Assembly (NCBI GenBank): GCA_012798185.1 | Contig: JAAZNS010000092.1 | Span: 1-18,721 of the forward strand | DNA: 18,721 nucleotides | DNA from: Chloroflexota bacterium | Lineage (GTDB): Bacteria; Chloroflexota; Anaerolineae; Anaerolineales; UBA4823 | Direction of reading: 5' to 3' | Shown here: positions 14,522 through 18,721 of the stretch, piece by piece | How positions within the stretch are numbered: the first letter of the stretch is position 1 | How the letters are laid out: each line of letters begins with the position of its first letter | Made by a program: the position numbers and the translations under genes | Notes under the pieces: generated by a model | Seen by the model: the letters and a program-made list of their open reading frames with translations, nothing else | Told to the model about the DNA's origin: nothing | Databases searched by the model: none

Positions 14522-15517
14522 ATGGTAGAACTTTCCACAAGCTATTTAGGATTATCACTAAAAAATCCTCTTGTAGCTGCTGCGTCGCCGCTTTCACAAA
14601 AGGTGAGTACTGTGCAGGCGCTCGAACAAAAAGGCGTTGCCGCAATAGTCGTTTATTCGCTGTTTGAAGAACAGATCACCCTAGAAAGCCTCAAACTCCA
14701 TGAAGATCTCATGCGCACATCAGATACATTTGCTGAGGCACACACCGGTTTTCCCGATTTGGGCCTTTATCGCATGGGACCAGAACCGTATTTGGACCAT
14801 CTCAGGGCTTTAAAAAAATCAGTCGAAATCCCGGTTATCGCCAGCCTTAACGGCGTTACATCTGGAGGATGGATCGAATACGCTCAAAAAATCGAACAAA
14901 CGGGTGTTGACGCATTGGAGTTGAATATATATTACCTGGCTACTGATGTAGAAATAAATGCAACGCAGCTGGAAGATACCTATCTTGAACTGGTTACAAA
15001 CATCCGCCAAAGGGTACGCTTTCCTTTGGCGGTTAAAATGAGCCCTTTCTTTACCTCATTGCCCAATTTTGCTAAAAGATTAACCCAAGCAGGCGCAAAC
15101 GGGTTGGTATTGTTCAATCGTTTTTACCAACCCGATTTCGATTTGGAAAATCTGGAAGTGGTTCCTCATCTGGTGTTAAGCAATTCCGAAGAGTTACGGT
15201 TACCTCTTCGGTGGATCGCAATTTTATTCGGGAAAATCAAAGCTGATCTTGCCCTGACCAGCGGTGTACACAGTGCAGAAGATATGCTGAAATCGCTTAT
15301 GGCTGGTGCCAGTGTCACCATGGTTGCTTCAGAATTTCTGCAAAACGGTATCGATCAGGCAACAAGATTCTTAGATGATTTGCAATCCTGGATGGAAGCG
15401 CACGAATATTCATCAGTGAAACAAATGATCGGTAGTATGAGCCAGCAAGCTGTAGCAGATCCGGCAACATTCGAGAGAGTTAATTACATGAAGGTTCTTT
15501 CTACATATACAATGTAA
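14522..15517 (+). CDS. Dihydroorotate dehydrogenase-like FMN protein (nifJ partner)
   Basis: The protein has 331 residues, starting at ATG 14522 with AAAGGAT about 6 nt upstream. Earlier in-frame ATGs at 14495 and 14504 lie inside nifJ. It is a TIM barrel of the DHOD superfamily: NPLVAAASPLS (14-25), ASLNG (107-111), LELN (132-135), lysine K172 in the strand LAVKMSP that usually contacts FMN, and a C-terminal flavin-phosphate region TSGVHSAEDMLKSLMAGAS (246-264). True PyrD proteins carry an N-x-S/C-C-P-N segment after the ELN strand. Here it reads ELNIYYLATD, without the catalytic Cys or Ser, so orotate synthesis is unlikely. Similar genes sit next to nifJ in several anaerobes and phototrophs (from memory), which suggests a role tied to PFOR or reduced ferredoxin. 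Substrate unknown. Confidence 0.85.
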   Translation: MVELSTSYLGLSLKNPLVAAASPLSQKVSTVQALEQKGVAAIVVYSLFEEQITLESLKLHEDLMRTSDTFAEAHTGFPDLGLYRMGPEPYLDHLRALKKSVEIPVIASLNGVTSGGWIEYAQKIEQTGVDALELNIYYLATDVEINATQLEDTYLELVTNIRQRVRFPLAVKMSPFFTSLPNFAKRLTQAGANGLVLFNRFYQPDFDLENLEVVPHLVLSNSEELRLPLRWIAILFGKIKADLALTSGVHSAEDMLKSLMAGASVTMVASEFLQNGIDQATRFLDDLQSWMEAHEYSSVKQMIGSMSQQAVADPATFERVNYMKVLSTYTM

Positions 15518-15620
15518 TAATTGCTCTCTCTAAACTAGTCAAGGTGCGATAGGAAAACCTCGAATTTTTAATAGGTTCAGATACTTCCCCAGGTTGGCTC
15601 AGTTACTATGCTCTTACAAA

Positions 15621-15660
15621 TAAAAAGAGACTGAAAAACAAGTCAGTCTCTTATTTTTTA
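15621..15660. terminator. Bidirectional rho-independent terminator
   Basis: AAGAGACTGA (15625-15634) pairs perfectly with TCAGTCTCTT (15643-15652) across an 8-nt loop. On the plus strand ATTTTTTA follows (15653-15660). On the minus strand the complement of TAAAA (15621-15624) gives a T-run. It lies between the convergent DHOD-like and infA genes and can serve both. Confidence 0.85.
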
Positions 15661-15715
15661 TAAATGATTTTATAAATCCGGAGTTGTTTACATAGAAAAA
15701 CCGAACAGGAAAATC

Positions 15716-15973
15716 CTAATAATCTTCTTCCACATCCCCCAATTCGGAAAACTTTTTATGACGATAAACAATTCTTCCACGGCTGAGATCGTACGGAGAC
15801 ATCTCTACTCTGACTTTATCACCCAATAATATTCTGATGTAATATTTACGCATTTTGCCAGAAAGGTATGCTAACACATCATGATCATTCTCCAGCCGGA
15901 CTTTAAACTGAGTCCCTGGTAAAGCCTCTATGACCGTACCTTCTACCTGGATTTTGCCTTCATCTTTTGCCAT
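15716..15973 (-). CDS. infA: Translation initiation factor IF-1
   Basis: IF-1 binds the ribosomal A site during initiation. The protein is a single OB-fold with the hallmark segments VEGTVIEALPGTQFKVRLEN, SGKMRKYYIRILLGDKVRVE and PYDLSRGRIVYR. The ATG at 15973 has GGAGGT 5 nt upstream. A GTG at 15979 in frame lies inside that SD and is rejected. From the ATG it has 85 residues, longer than the usual 72 or so because of a C-terminal tail HKKFSELGDVEEDY that is acidic at its end. It sits 50 bp after rpsU rather than in a ribosomal-protein operon. Confidence 0.95.
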   Translation of the reverse strand: MAKDEGKIQVEGTVIEALPGTQFKVRLENDHDVLAYLSGKMRKYYIRILLGDKVRVEMSPYDLSRGRIVYRHKKFSELGDVEEDY

Positions 15974-16023
15974 TGGCACCTCCGGAATAAATTAAAACAG
16001 ATCGATTCAACCAACAGGTTGTA

Positions 16024-16221
16024 TTATTCGATTTCAGTAACCTGATGCCGCTTGAACCGGCGGACTGCTTTTTTCTTTTGAATGCGGCGAAGCTCACTCT
16101 TTGAAACAAACCATCTTTTGCGGCGGACTGTGCTTAATACGCCGCTTTTTGCCACTTTCTTGCGGAATCGCTTGAGTAACTGATCCTGCGATTCGTTAGA
16201 GCGTAAAACCACTGTTGTCAA
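16024..16221 (-). CDS. rpsU: 30S ribosomal protein S21
   Basis: S21 is a small basic protein of the 30S platform near the anti-SD region of 16S rRNA. Visible features are ESQDQLLKRFRKKVAKSGVLSTVRRKRWF and a Lys/Arg-rich tail (RRIQKKKAVRRFKRHQ), typical of Chloroflexota S21. The favoured start is TTG at 16221 (MTTVVLRSNE), 65 residues, because AAAGGAGGT stands 7-8 nt upstream of it. The in-frame GTG at 16230 overlaps this SD sequence. It is probably co-transcribed with infA. A leader of about 165 nt with an attenuator-like hairpin precedes it. Confidence 0.92.
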   Translation of the reverse strand: MTTVVLRSNESQDQLLKRFRKKVAKSGVLSTVRRKRWFVSKSELRRIQKKKAVRRFKRHQVTEIE

Positions 16222-16258
16222 TTTACTCACCTCCTTTCGTGAATAAAACTGGCAGATT

Positions 16259-16295
16259 AAAAAAACAATCGGCTGACATTCGCATATGCAGCCGA
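16259..16295 (-). terminator. Attenuator-like terminator in the rpsU leader
   Basis: On the minus strand TCGGCTGCAT and ATG-T-CAGCCGA form a stem of about ten pairs with one bulge and a 6-nt loop (stem span 16269-16295). ATTG and seven T follow (T-run 16259-16265). It stands between the promoter and the rpsU SD with no gene before it, so it should cause premature termination of the rpsU-infA transcript unless overcome. Confidence 0.55.
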
Positions 16296-16352
16296 GGGAT
16301 CGTGCTAGAGGAGAAAAAACAATTACGAGTATTGTATCGGTTCCTCCAATCT

Positions 16353-16381
16353 AATCTACAAACCACAAATGCAAACGTCAA
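16353..16381 (-). promoter_or_regulatory. Possible second rpsU promoter
   Basis: TTGACG (16381-16376), 17 bp, TAGATT (16358-16353) on the minus strand. The -35 matches at five of six and the -10 at four of six. It would start about 120 nt before rpsU. Confidence 0.3.
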
Positions 16382-16390
16382 ATCAATAAT

Positions 16391-16421
16391 ATTATACCTT
16401 ATTTTTCTAATCTTTTGTTAA
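16391..16421 (-). promoter_or_regulatory. rpsU promoter with consensus -10
   Basis: TATAAT (16396-16391) is a perfect -10 box on the minus strand. TTAACA (16421-16416) is a five-of-six -35 but with a long 19-bp spacer. A perfect 8-bp inverted repeat, AATCTTTT (16409-16416) with AAAAGATT (16430-16437), spans the -35 region and could be an operator. Confidence 0.5.
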
Positions 16422-16444
16422 TGAATGTTAAAAGATTGTATTTG

Positions 16445-17155
16445 TCAAGGTAACCCTTTGCACACAATGCCGGTGCCGCTTTTATCCAAATGATGAGCAT
16501 CGCCCCAGCCAGTAAGAACACAGTAATCGTAGCAAGCCTGAGCCAGGGCATGGGTGCTGAAATCTTTACAATCATACAGATCGTGGCTGCACGGACAGGG
16601 GTTTTTTATTCGAGTGGGGGTTTTGGTGGAAATATAAATTATGGTTTCAGTGGGTAAGATAATTAATGTTGATTCCTCTGTCTTAGAAATTTCAGAGAGT
16701 TCGGCGGTGGAATTGGATAATGCAACCGTAGGTTGTTGGGGCATAGTTGGAATTTCGGTTGTAAGCGGATAAGGGCTATTCTCGATGTTTATGGGGTACG
16801 GACTTTCAAGTACCTCCGGATATGGGGCAATCGTGAATGTCGATACAGGTTGAGGTGTAAATGTCTCGACAGGCGAAGGCGGTGAGGTTTCACTGGGCAT
16901 AAGTAATTGTGTACTAGTATGGGTTGAAGATGAAATCAAAGTATGGATGGAGGTTTGCGTAAGGGAATTTTTACTTCTGTAGTCTATATATATAGCATTA
17001 GCAATAATAACGACCAAAATGGCGCTAACGATTAAGTATCCCAAGAACATAAAGCGCAGAGTTGCTCTTTTCTTTTCCTTTGCGATGCTATCAGTCTGCA
17101 AGAGAGATTTTTCCGCTTCCTCTTTTTGCTGTGAGTTTCTTTCTCCCGTTTCCAT
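16445..17155 (-). CDS. Membrane-anchored protein with C-terminal Excalibur-like domain
   Basis: The protein has 236 residues. A charged cytoplasmic N-terminus (1-33) is followed by a transmembrane helix at about 36-57 and a long Ser/Thr/Pro-rich extracellular linker (60-185) with repeated SPYP/PYP elements at 111, 118 and 127. The C-terminal domain (187-236) contains DCKDFSTHALAQACYDY and ends HHLDKSGTGIVCKGLP. This matches the Excalibur pattern (N/D-C-x-D-F...A-x-A-Q...LD-x-D-x-D-G-x-x-C), a small extracellular calcium-binding domain. The Ca2+ ligands are degraded: DKSGTG instead of D-x-D-x-D-G. Six cysteines (187, 189, 196, 208, 212, 232) could form three disulfides. There is no strong SD. 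Its promoter appears to be the duplicated segment upstream. Function unknown. Confidence 0.75.
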   Translation of the reverse strand: METGERNSQQKEEAEKSLLQTDSIAKEKKRATLRFMFLGYLIVSAILVVIIANAIYIDYRSKNSLTQTSIHTLISSSTHTSTQLLMPSETSPPSPVETFTPQPVSTFTIAPYPEVLESPYPINIENSPYPLTTEIPTMPQQPTVALSNSTAELSEISKTEESTLIILPTETIIYISTKTPTRIKNPCPCSHDLYDCKDFSTHALAQACYDYCVLTGWGDAHHLDKSGTGIVCKGLP

Positions 17156-17207
17156 AAATCAACCAAATTCCTAGAATATTTTGCCAAGAAGCGGTAAATG
17201 TGATGTT

Positions 17208-17264
17208 TTACTCATAAAAATACGGTTGTAAAGTTGTAGGAATCCAATGAGGTTGAATCTCCAC
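17208..17264 (-). pseudogene. Truncated 5' copy of the antitoxin-like gene
   Basis: A GTG at 17264 opens an 18-codon frame, MEIQPHWIPTTLQPYFYE, ending at TAA 17208. The intact gene at 18421 starts MVIQPHWIPSTLQPYFKE, so 15 of 18 residues agree and the frame then breaks. It lies within a duplicated segment and now forms the leader of the Excalibur-like gene, where it could act as a short upstream ORF. Confidence 0.75.
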
Positions 17265-17320
17265 TTTTAGATTGTATCATTGGGGGTTAAAAAGAAAAAG
17301 TCTCTTGGCAATGTCCTCCC
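17224..17320 (-). repeat. Direct repeat copy A (5S tail, promoter, antitoxin 5' end)
   Basis: This 97-bp segment aligns with 18381-18482 with scattered substitutions and a 5-bp gap. It includes a 32-bp block identical in both copies (17271-17302 and 18428-18459). It carries TACAAT (minus strand, 17276-17271), the -10 box that the intact antitoxin-like gene also has. The remaining gap down to 17457 holds only the terminator-like hairpin listed next and two copies of TTAATATCC 29 bp apart. Confidence 0.85.
17281..17320 (-). other. Relic of a 5S rRNA 3' end with its U-tract
   Basis: On the minus strand GGGAGGACATTGCCAAGAGA followed by CTTTTTCTTTTT matches the 3' end of the intact 5S gene (GGGAGAGTAGGTCATTGCCA at 18482-18463, then AGGGACTTTTTC) with 5 bases deleted. 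The relic's CCAAGAGAC is a perfect complement of the 5S 5' strand GTCTCTTGG, whereas the intact gene has a G-U pair there. The relic therefore may derive from another functional 5S copy. Confidence 0.65.
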
Positions 17321-17424
17321 TAATGGGTAAACCGATTAAAAAATAATGGATGATGAAGATATACCCCTTGATTAATATCCGAAGTGTTTTTCGTCTCTTT
17401 TTAATATCCAGCCAATCATTTTGA

Positions 17425-17455
17425 GGGAGCGATTCTTTTGGTTCCCCTTTTTTTT
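17425..17455 (+). terminator. Terminator-like hairpin with no upstream gene
   Basis: GGGAGC (17425-17430) pairs with GTTCCC (17441-17446, one G-U) around a 10-nt loop. C and eight T follow on the plus strand (17448-17455). No plus-strand gene leads into it. It may be a relic, or end an unannotated small RNA. Confidence 0.4.
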
Positions 17456-17456
17456 C

Positions 17457-18131
17457 TTATCGCCATAAGTCACTCAAATTCTTGCGGCCGGCTTCCATGG
17501 CAAGGTGTTCCAGGAATTTTTTCATCTTCGACCAGGGCGTTTTGTCCCGCATTTGCGGCATAGGCGCTGCCTCGGCATCACTAAAGTAAGCCATTGCTCG
17601 GATTGCGCTGACCCCAAAACTACGCACTCGAGCATATTTTATAGCGGCTACCTCAAATACTGTTTCCAAAGGTACCGCTTGCAGCAGGTAATATAAATCC
17701 ACCATATCTTTCCGTGTACCGCGGTCGATAATTGCAGCCAGTTTCATAGCACCAATCTCAGGAGCTGTTGCCAATGGAACGCCTTCTAAAAGAATAGGTG
17801 CTTGCACTAACGGATATAGCGGTAAACGAAAAAAGCTGACTCCAACACCCTGCCTCGTAGCGACAAATGTGCCATTCTTGTCATAAGTGATCGTTAATGA
17901 TGGATCATCCAATAGCATGCGTAAATTATCACGATGCACGGGGTTAACGGCAGTCTCGTCAGGTGAAAATAAATCCAGATCAAGTGAAAAACGATGTCCC
18001 AAATGTAGCGCTAATCCAGTGCCGCCTGCCAGATAAAATTCCGTGATGAAAGGAAAGCGAGCGATCAGGTGAAAAGCTTGTAAGGTTGAGGGTGTCAATG
18101 CTTCCCAATGAGGATAAGTCATGGATTCCAT
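17457..18131 (-). CDS. Nucleotidyltransferase of the AbiEii/AbiGii toxin family
   Basis: The protein has 224 residues. The nucleotidyltransferase core is visible as LAGGTGLALHLGHRFSLDLDLF (residues 34-55), with GGT 36-38 and metal-binding D51 and D53. The family's second signature, MKLAAIIDRGTRKDMVDLYYLL, is at 129-150 with K141, D142 and D145. AbiEii proteins are type IV toxins or abortive-infection effectors that modify a nucleotide-containing target, thought to be tRNA or GTP-binding. The start at 18131 has AAAGGTGAG upstream and overlaps the preceding gene by 13 bp; an alternative ATG at 18122 overlaps its stop as ATGA. Coupled translation with the 18119-18421 gene indicates a toxin-antitoxin-like pair. 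It lies two genes after an rRNA operon on the same strand. Confidence 0.85.
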   Translation of the reverse strand: MESMTYPHWEALTPSTLQAFHLIARFPFITEFYLAGGTGLALHLGHRFSLDLDLFSPDETAVNPVHRDNLRMLLDDPSLTITYDKNGTFVATRQGVGVSFFRLPLYPLVQAPILLEGVPLATAPEIGAMKLAAIIDRGTRKDMVDLYYLLQAVPLETVFEVAAIKYARVRSFGVSAIRAMAYFSDAEAAPMPQMRDKTPWSKMKKFLEHLAMEAGRKNLSDLWR

Positions 18132-18421
18132 AACTCACCTTTTCCAAAAGGAGGATGTTGCCATTGACGAATACGTAATAACTTTCTCCAGTAATTGAAG
18201 GTCACTGGTTGGAGAGAACGTTCTCCATATTTACGTAGAAACTGTTGGATGCGTTTTCGTGAATATATCTGAAATAACCAACGGATCTCATCCCATGTTC
18301 CGTTTTCCAGTGTGCGCTGGATAATGAGATTAGCATCACGGCGTAAGCTTAAATCCGCCAGATTGTATTCTTTAAAATAAGGTTGTAATGTTGACGGAAT
18401 CCAGTGAGGTTGAATAACCAT
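18119..18421 (-). CDS. Small partner protein of the AbiEii toxin (antitoxin-like, DUF6922-like)
   Basis: The protein has 100 residues from ATG 18421 (a TTG two codons earlier at 18427 is less likely). It reads MVIQPHWIPSTLQPYF, then a helical region LSLRRDANLIIQRTLENGTWDEIRWLFQIY and FLRKYGERSLQPVTFNYWRKLL. The pattern R-D-x-x-x-I-I-x-R-x-L-E-x-G-x-x-x-x-I-x-W-L is what I remember of DUF6922, small proteins commonly upstream of AbiEii genes. It is not the classic AbiEi antitoxin, which is larger with a winged-helix domain. It overlaps the toxin by 13 bp. Its first 16 or so codons are duplicated at 17208-17264. A -10 box ends so close to the ATG that the mRNA may have no leader. Confidence 0.75.
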   Translation of the reverse strand: MVIQPHWIPSTLQPYFKEYNLADLSLRRDANLIIQRTLENGTWDEIRWLFQIYSRKRIQQFLRKYGERSLQPVTFNYWRKLLRIRQWQHPPFGKGELWNP

Positions 18422-18482
18422 TATCAAATTGTATCATTGGGGGTTAAAAAGAAAAAGTCCCTTGGCAATGACCTACTCTCCC
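18381..18482 (-). repeat. Direct repeat copy B (intact 5S tail, promoter, antitoxin 5' end)
   Basis: This is the partner of 17224-17320 and here joins two intact genes: the 3' end of 5S rRNA and the first codons of the antitoxin-like gene. The separation of about 1.16 kb spans the whole toxin-antitoxin pair. Confidence 0.85.
18428..18433 (-). promoter_or_regulatory. -10 box of the antitoxin-toxin pair (possible leaderless start)
   Basis: TACAAT (minus strand) matches TATAAT at five of six. With normal spacing the transcript would begin at or within a base or two of the ATG at 18421, and no SD is present. The 32-bp block around it is identical in the duplicate, as a conserved promoter would be. 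Read-through from the 5S gene is the alternative. Confidence 0.45.
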
Positions 18483-18579
18483 AGGGGGTCGCCCCCCAAG
18501 TACCATCGGCGCTGACGGCCTTAACGACCGGGTTCGGGATGTGACCGGGTGTACCACCGTCGCTCCAATCACCAAGAGA
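18459..18579 (-). rRNA. rrf: 5S ribosomal RNA
   Basis: On the minus strand the gene runs TCTCTTGGTGATTGGAGCGA ... GGTACACCCGGTCACATCCC, GAACCCGGTCGTTAAG, GATGGTACTTGGGGGG, CTGGGAGAGTAGGTCATTGC, CAAGGGA. These are the conserved 5S landmarks. The 5' TCTCTTGG and 3' CCAAGGGA close helix I. About 121 nt; the ends are set by that helix and may be off by a few bases. A T-rich tract (CTTTTTCTTTTT, 18456-18445) directly downstream probably terminates the rRNA transcript. Confidence 0.93.
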
Positions 18580-18691
18580 CTGTTTTCACAAATTAAGTTA
18601 TTGAATAAGCGCTCAATAATTAGAAAATCAGGCTATTCCTGATCGCTAATCACGAATATTAGAAAAGTTTCGAGTTCTCCGCACCACGGAG
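18580..18691 (-). other. 23S-5S spacer with consecutive hairpins
   Basis: Four inverted repeats lie in series: TTATTGA/TCAATAA (18598-18604, 18613-18619), ATCAGG/CCTGAT (18627-18632, 18638-18643), CTAAT/ATTAG (18646-18650, 18658-18662) and CTCCG/CGGAG (18677-18681, 18687-18691). They probably fold in the rRNA precursor and guide processing. No tRNA is present in the spacer. Confidence 0.5.
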
Positions 18692-18721
18692 CTAAGCCCT
18701 CGGTCATTAGTACAGCTTAGC
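18688..18721 (-). rRNA. rrl: 23S ribosomal RNA, 3' end only
   Basis: On the minus strand GCTAAGCTGTACTAATGACC then GAGGGCTTAGCTC matches the universal 23S 3' terminus (GGTACTAATGACCGAGGGCTT type). Only about 34 nt are in the window; the rest lies beyond it. The exact 3' end is uncertain by several bases. Confidence 0.85.

Noticed and set aside
15518..15620. Possible small RNA or gene between the DHOD-like gene and the bidirectional terminator
   Set aside because: No open frame with an SD sequence and only a weak 5-bp hairpin (AACCT/AGGTT).
16409..16437. Inverted repeat AATCTTTT/AAAAGATT as a terminator of the Excalibur-like gene
   Set aside because: On the minus strand AGAAAAA rather than a T-run follows, so it is not a factor-independent terminator; kept only as a possible operator at the rpsU promoter.
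17372..17409. Two direct copies of TTAATATCC 29 bp apart
   Set aside because: Only two short A+T-rich units; too few for a CRISPR or iteron array and not linked to a gene start.
18580..18687. tRNA in the 23S-5S spacer
   Set aside because: No acceptor-length stem, T-loop or anticodon-arm pattern; only simple hairpins are present.

Overview
The window looks like chromosomal DNA of an anaerobic Chloroflexota bacterium, most likely of the class Anaerolineae. This is inferred from a pyruvate:ferredoxin oxidoreductase (PFOR) gene, a long run of membrane genes around an orphan MutL-family protein, a basic S21 with an Anaerolineae-like sequence, and moderate base composition. No phylogenetic test was possible.

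Layout. Bases 1-651 (minus) hold a partial cyclic-nucleotide-binding membrane protein. It is divergent from a phosphohexomutase (927-2387, plus), and the gap between them carries several dyads. From 10511 down to 2546 (minus) runs a tight eight-gene operon: a small 62-residue protein, a DUF6754-like membrane protein, a six-helix membrane protein, a zinc-ribbon protein with a repeated Trp motif, a second polytopic membrane protein, an orphan MutL-like ASKHA protein, a barrel/KOW protein, and an LPTTG-tailed membrane protein. A factor-independent terminator lies inside the 3' end of the convergent phosphohexomutase gene. I recognise no described function for this gene set; it is the best candidate for an undescribed system.

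The 420-bp gap between this operon and nifJ contains a possible 116-bp MITE and several inverted repeats just upstream of nifJ. nifJ (10933-14517, plus) is complete, with all expected catalytic residues and Fe-S ligands. It is followed 4 bp later by a dihydroorotate-dehydrogenase-like flavoprotein that lacks the usual orotate-site motif. A bidirectional terminator separates this pair from rpsU-infA (minus), whose leader has a strong promoter and an attenuator-like terminator.

The right end (minus) holds the 3' end of a 23S rRNA, a spacer with hairpins, a 5S rRNA, a two-gene AbiEii-type toxin-antitoxin-like pair, and an Excalibur-like membrane-anchored protein. About 100 bp spanning the 5S 3' end, its U-tract, a promoter and the first 16 or so codons of the antitoxin-like gene is duplicated 1.16 kb away. 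That copy is now the promoter and leader of the Excalibur-like gene.

I saw no CRISPR array, tRNA or complete insertion sequence.
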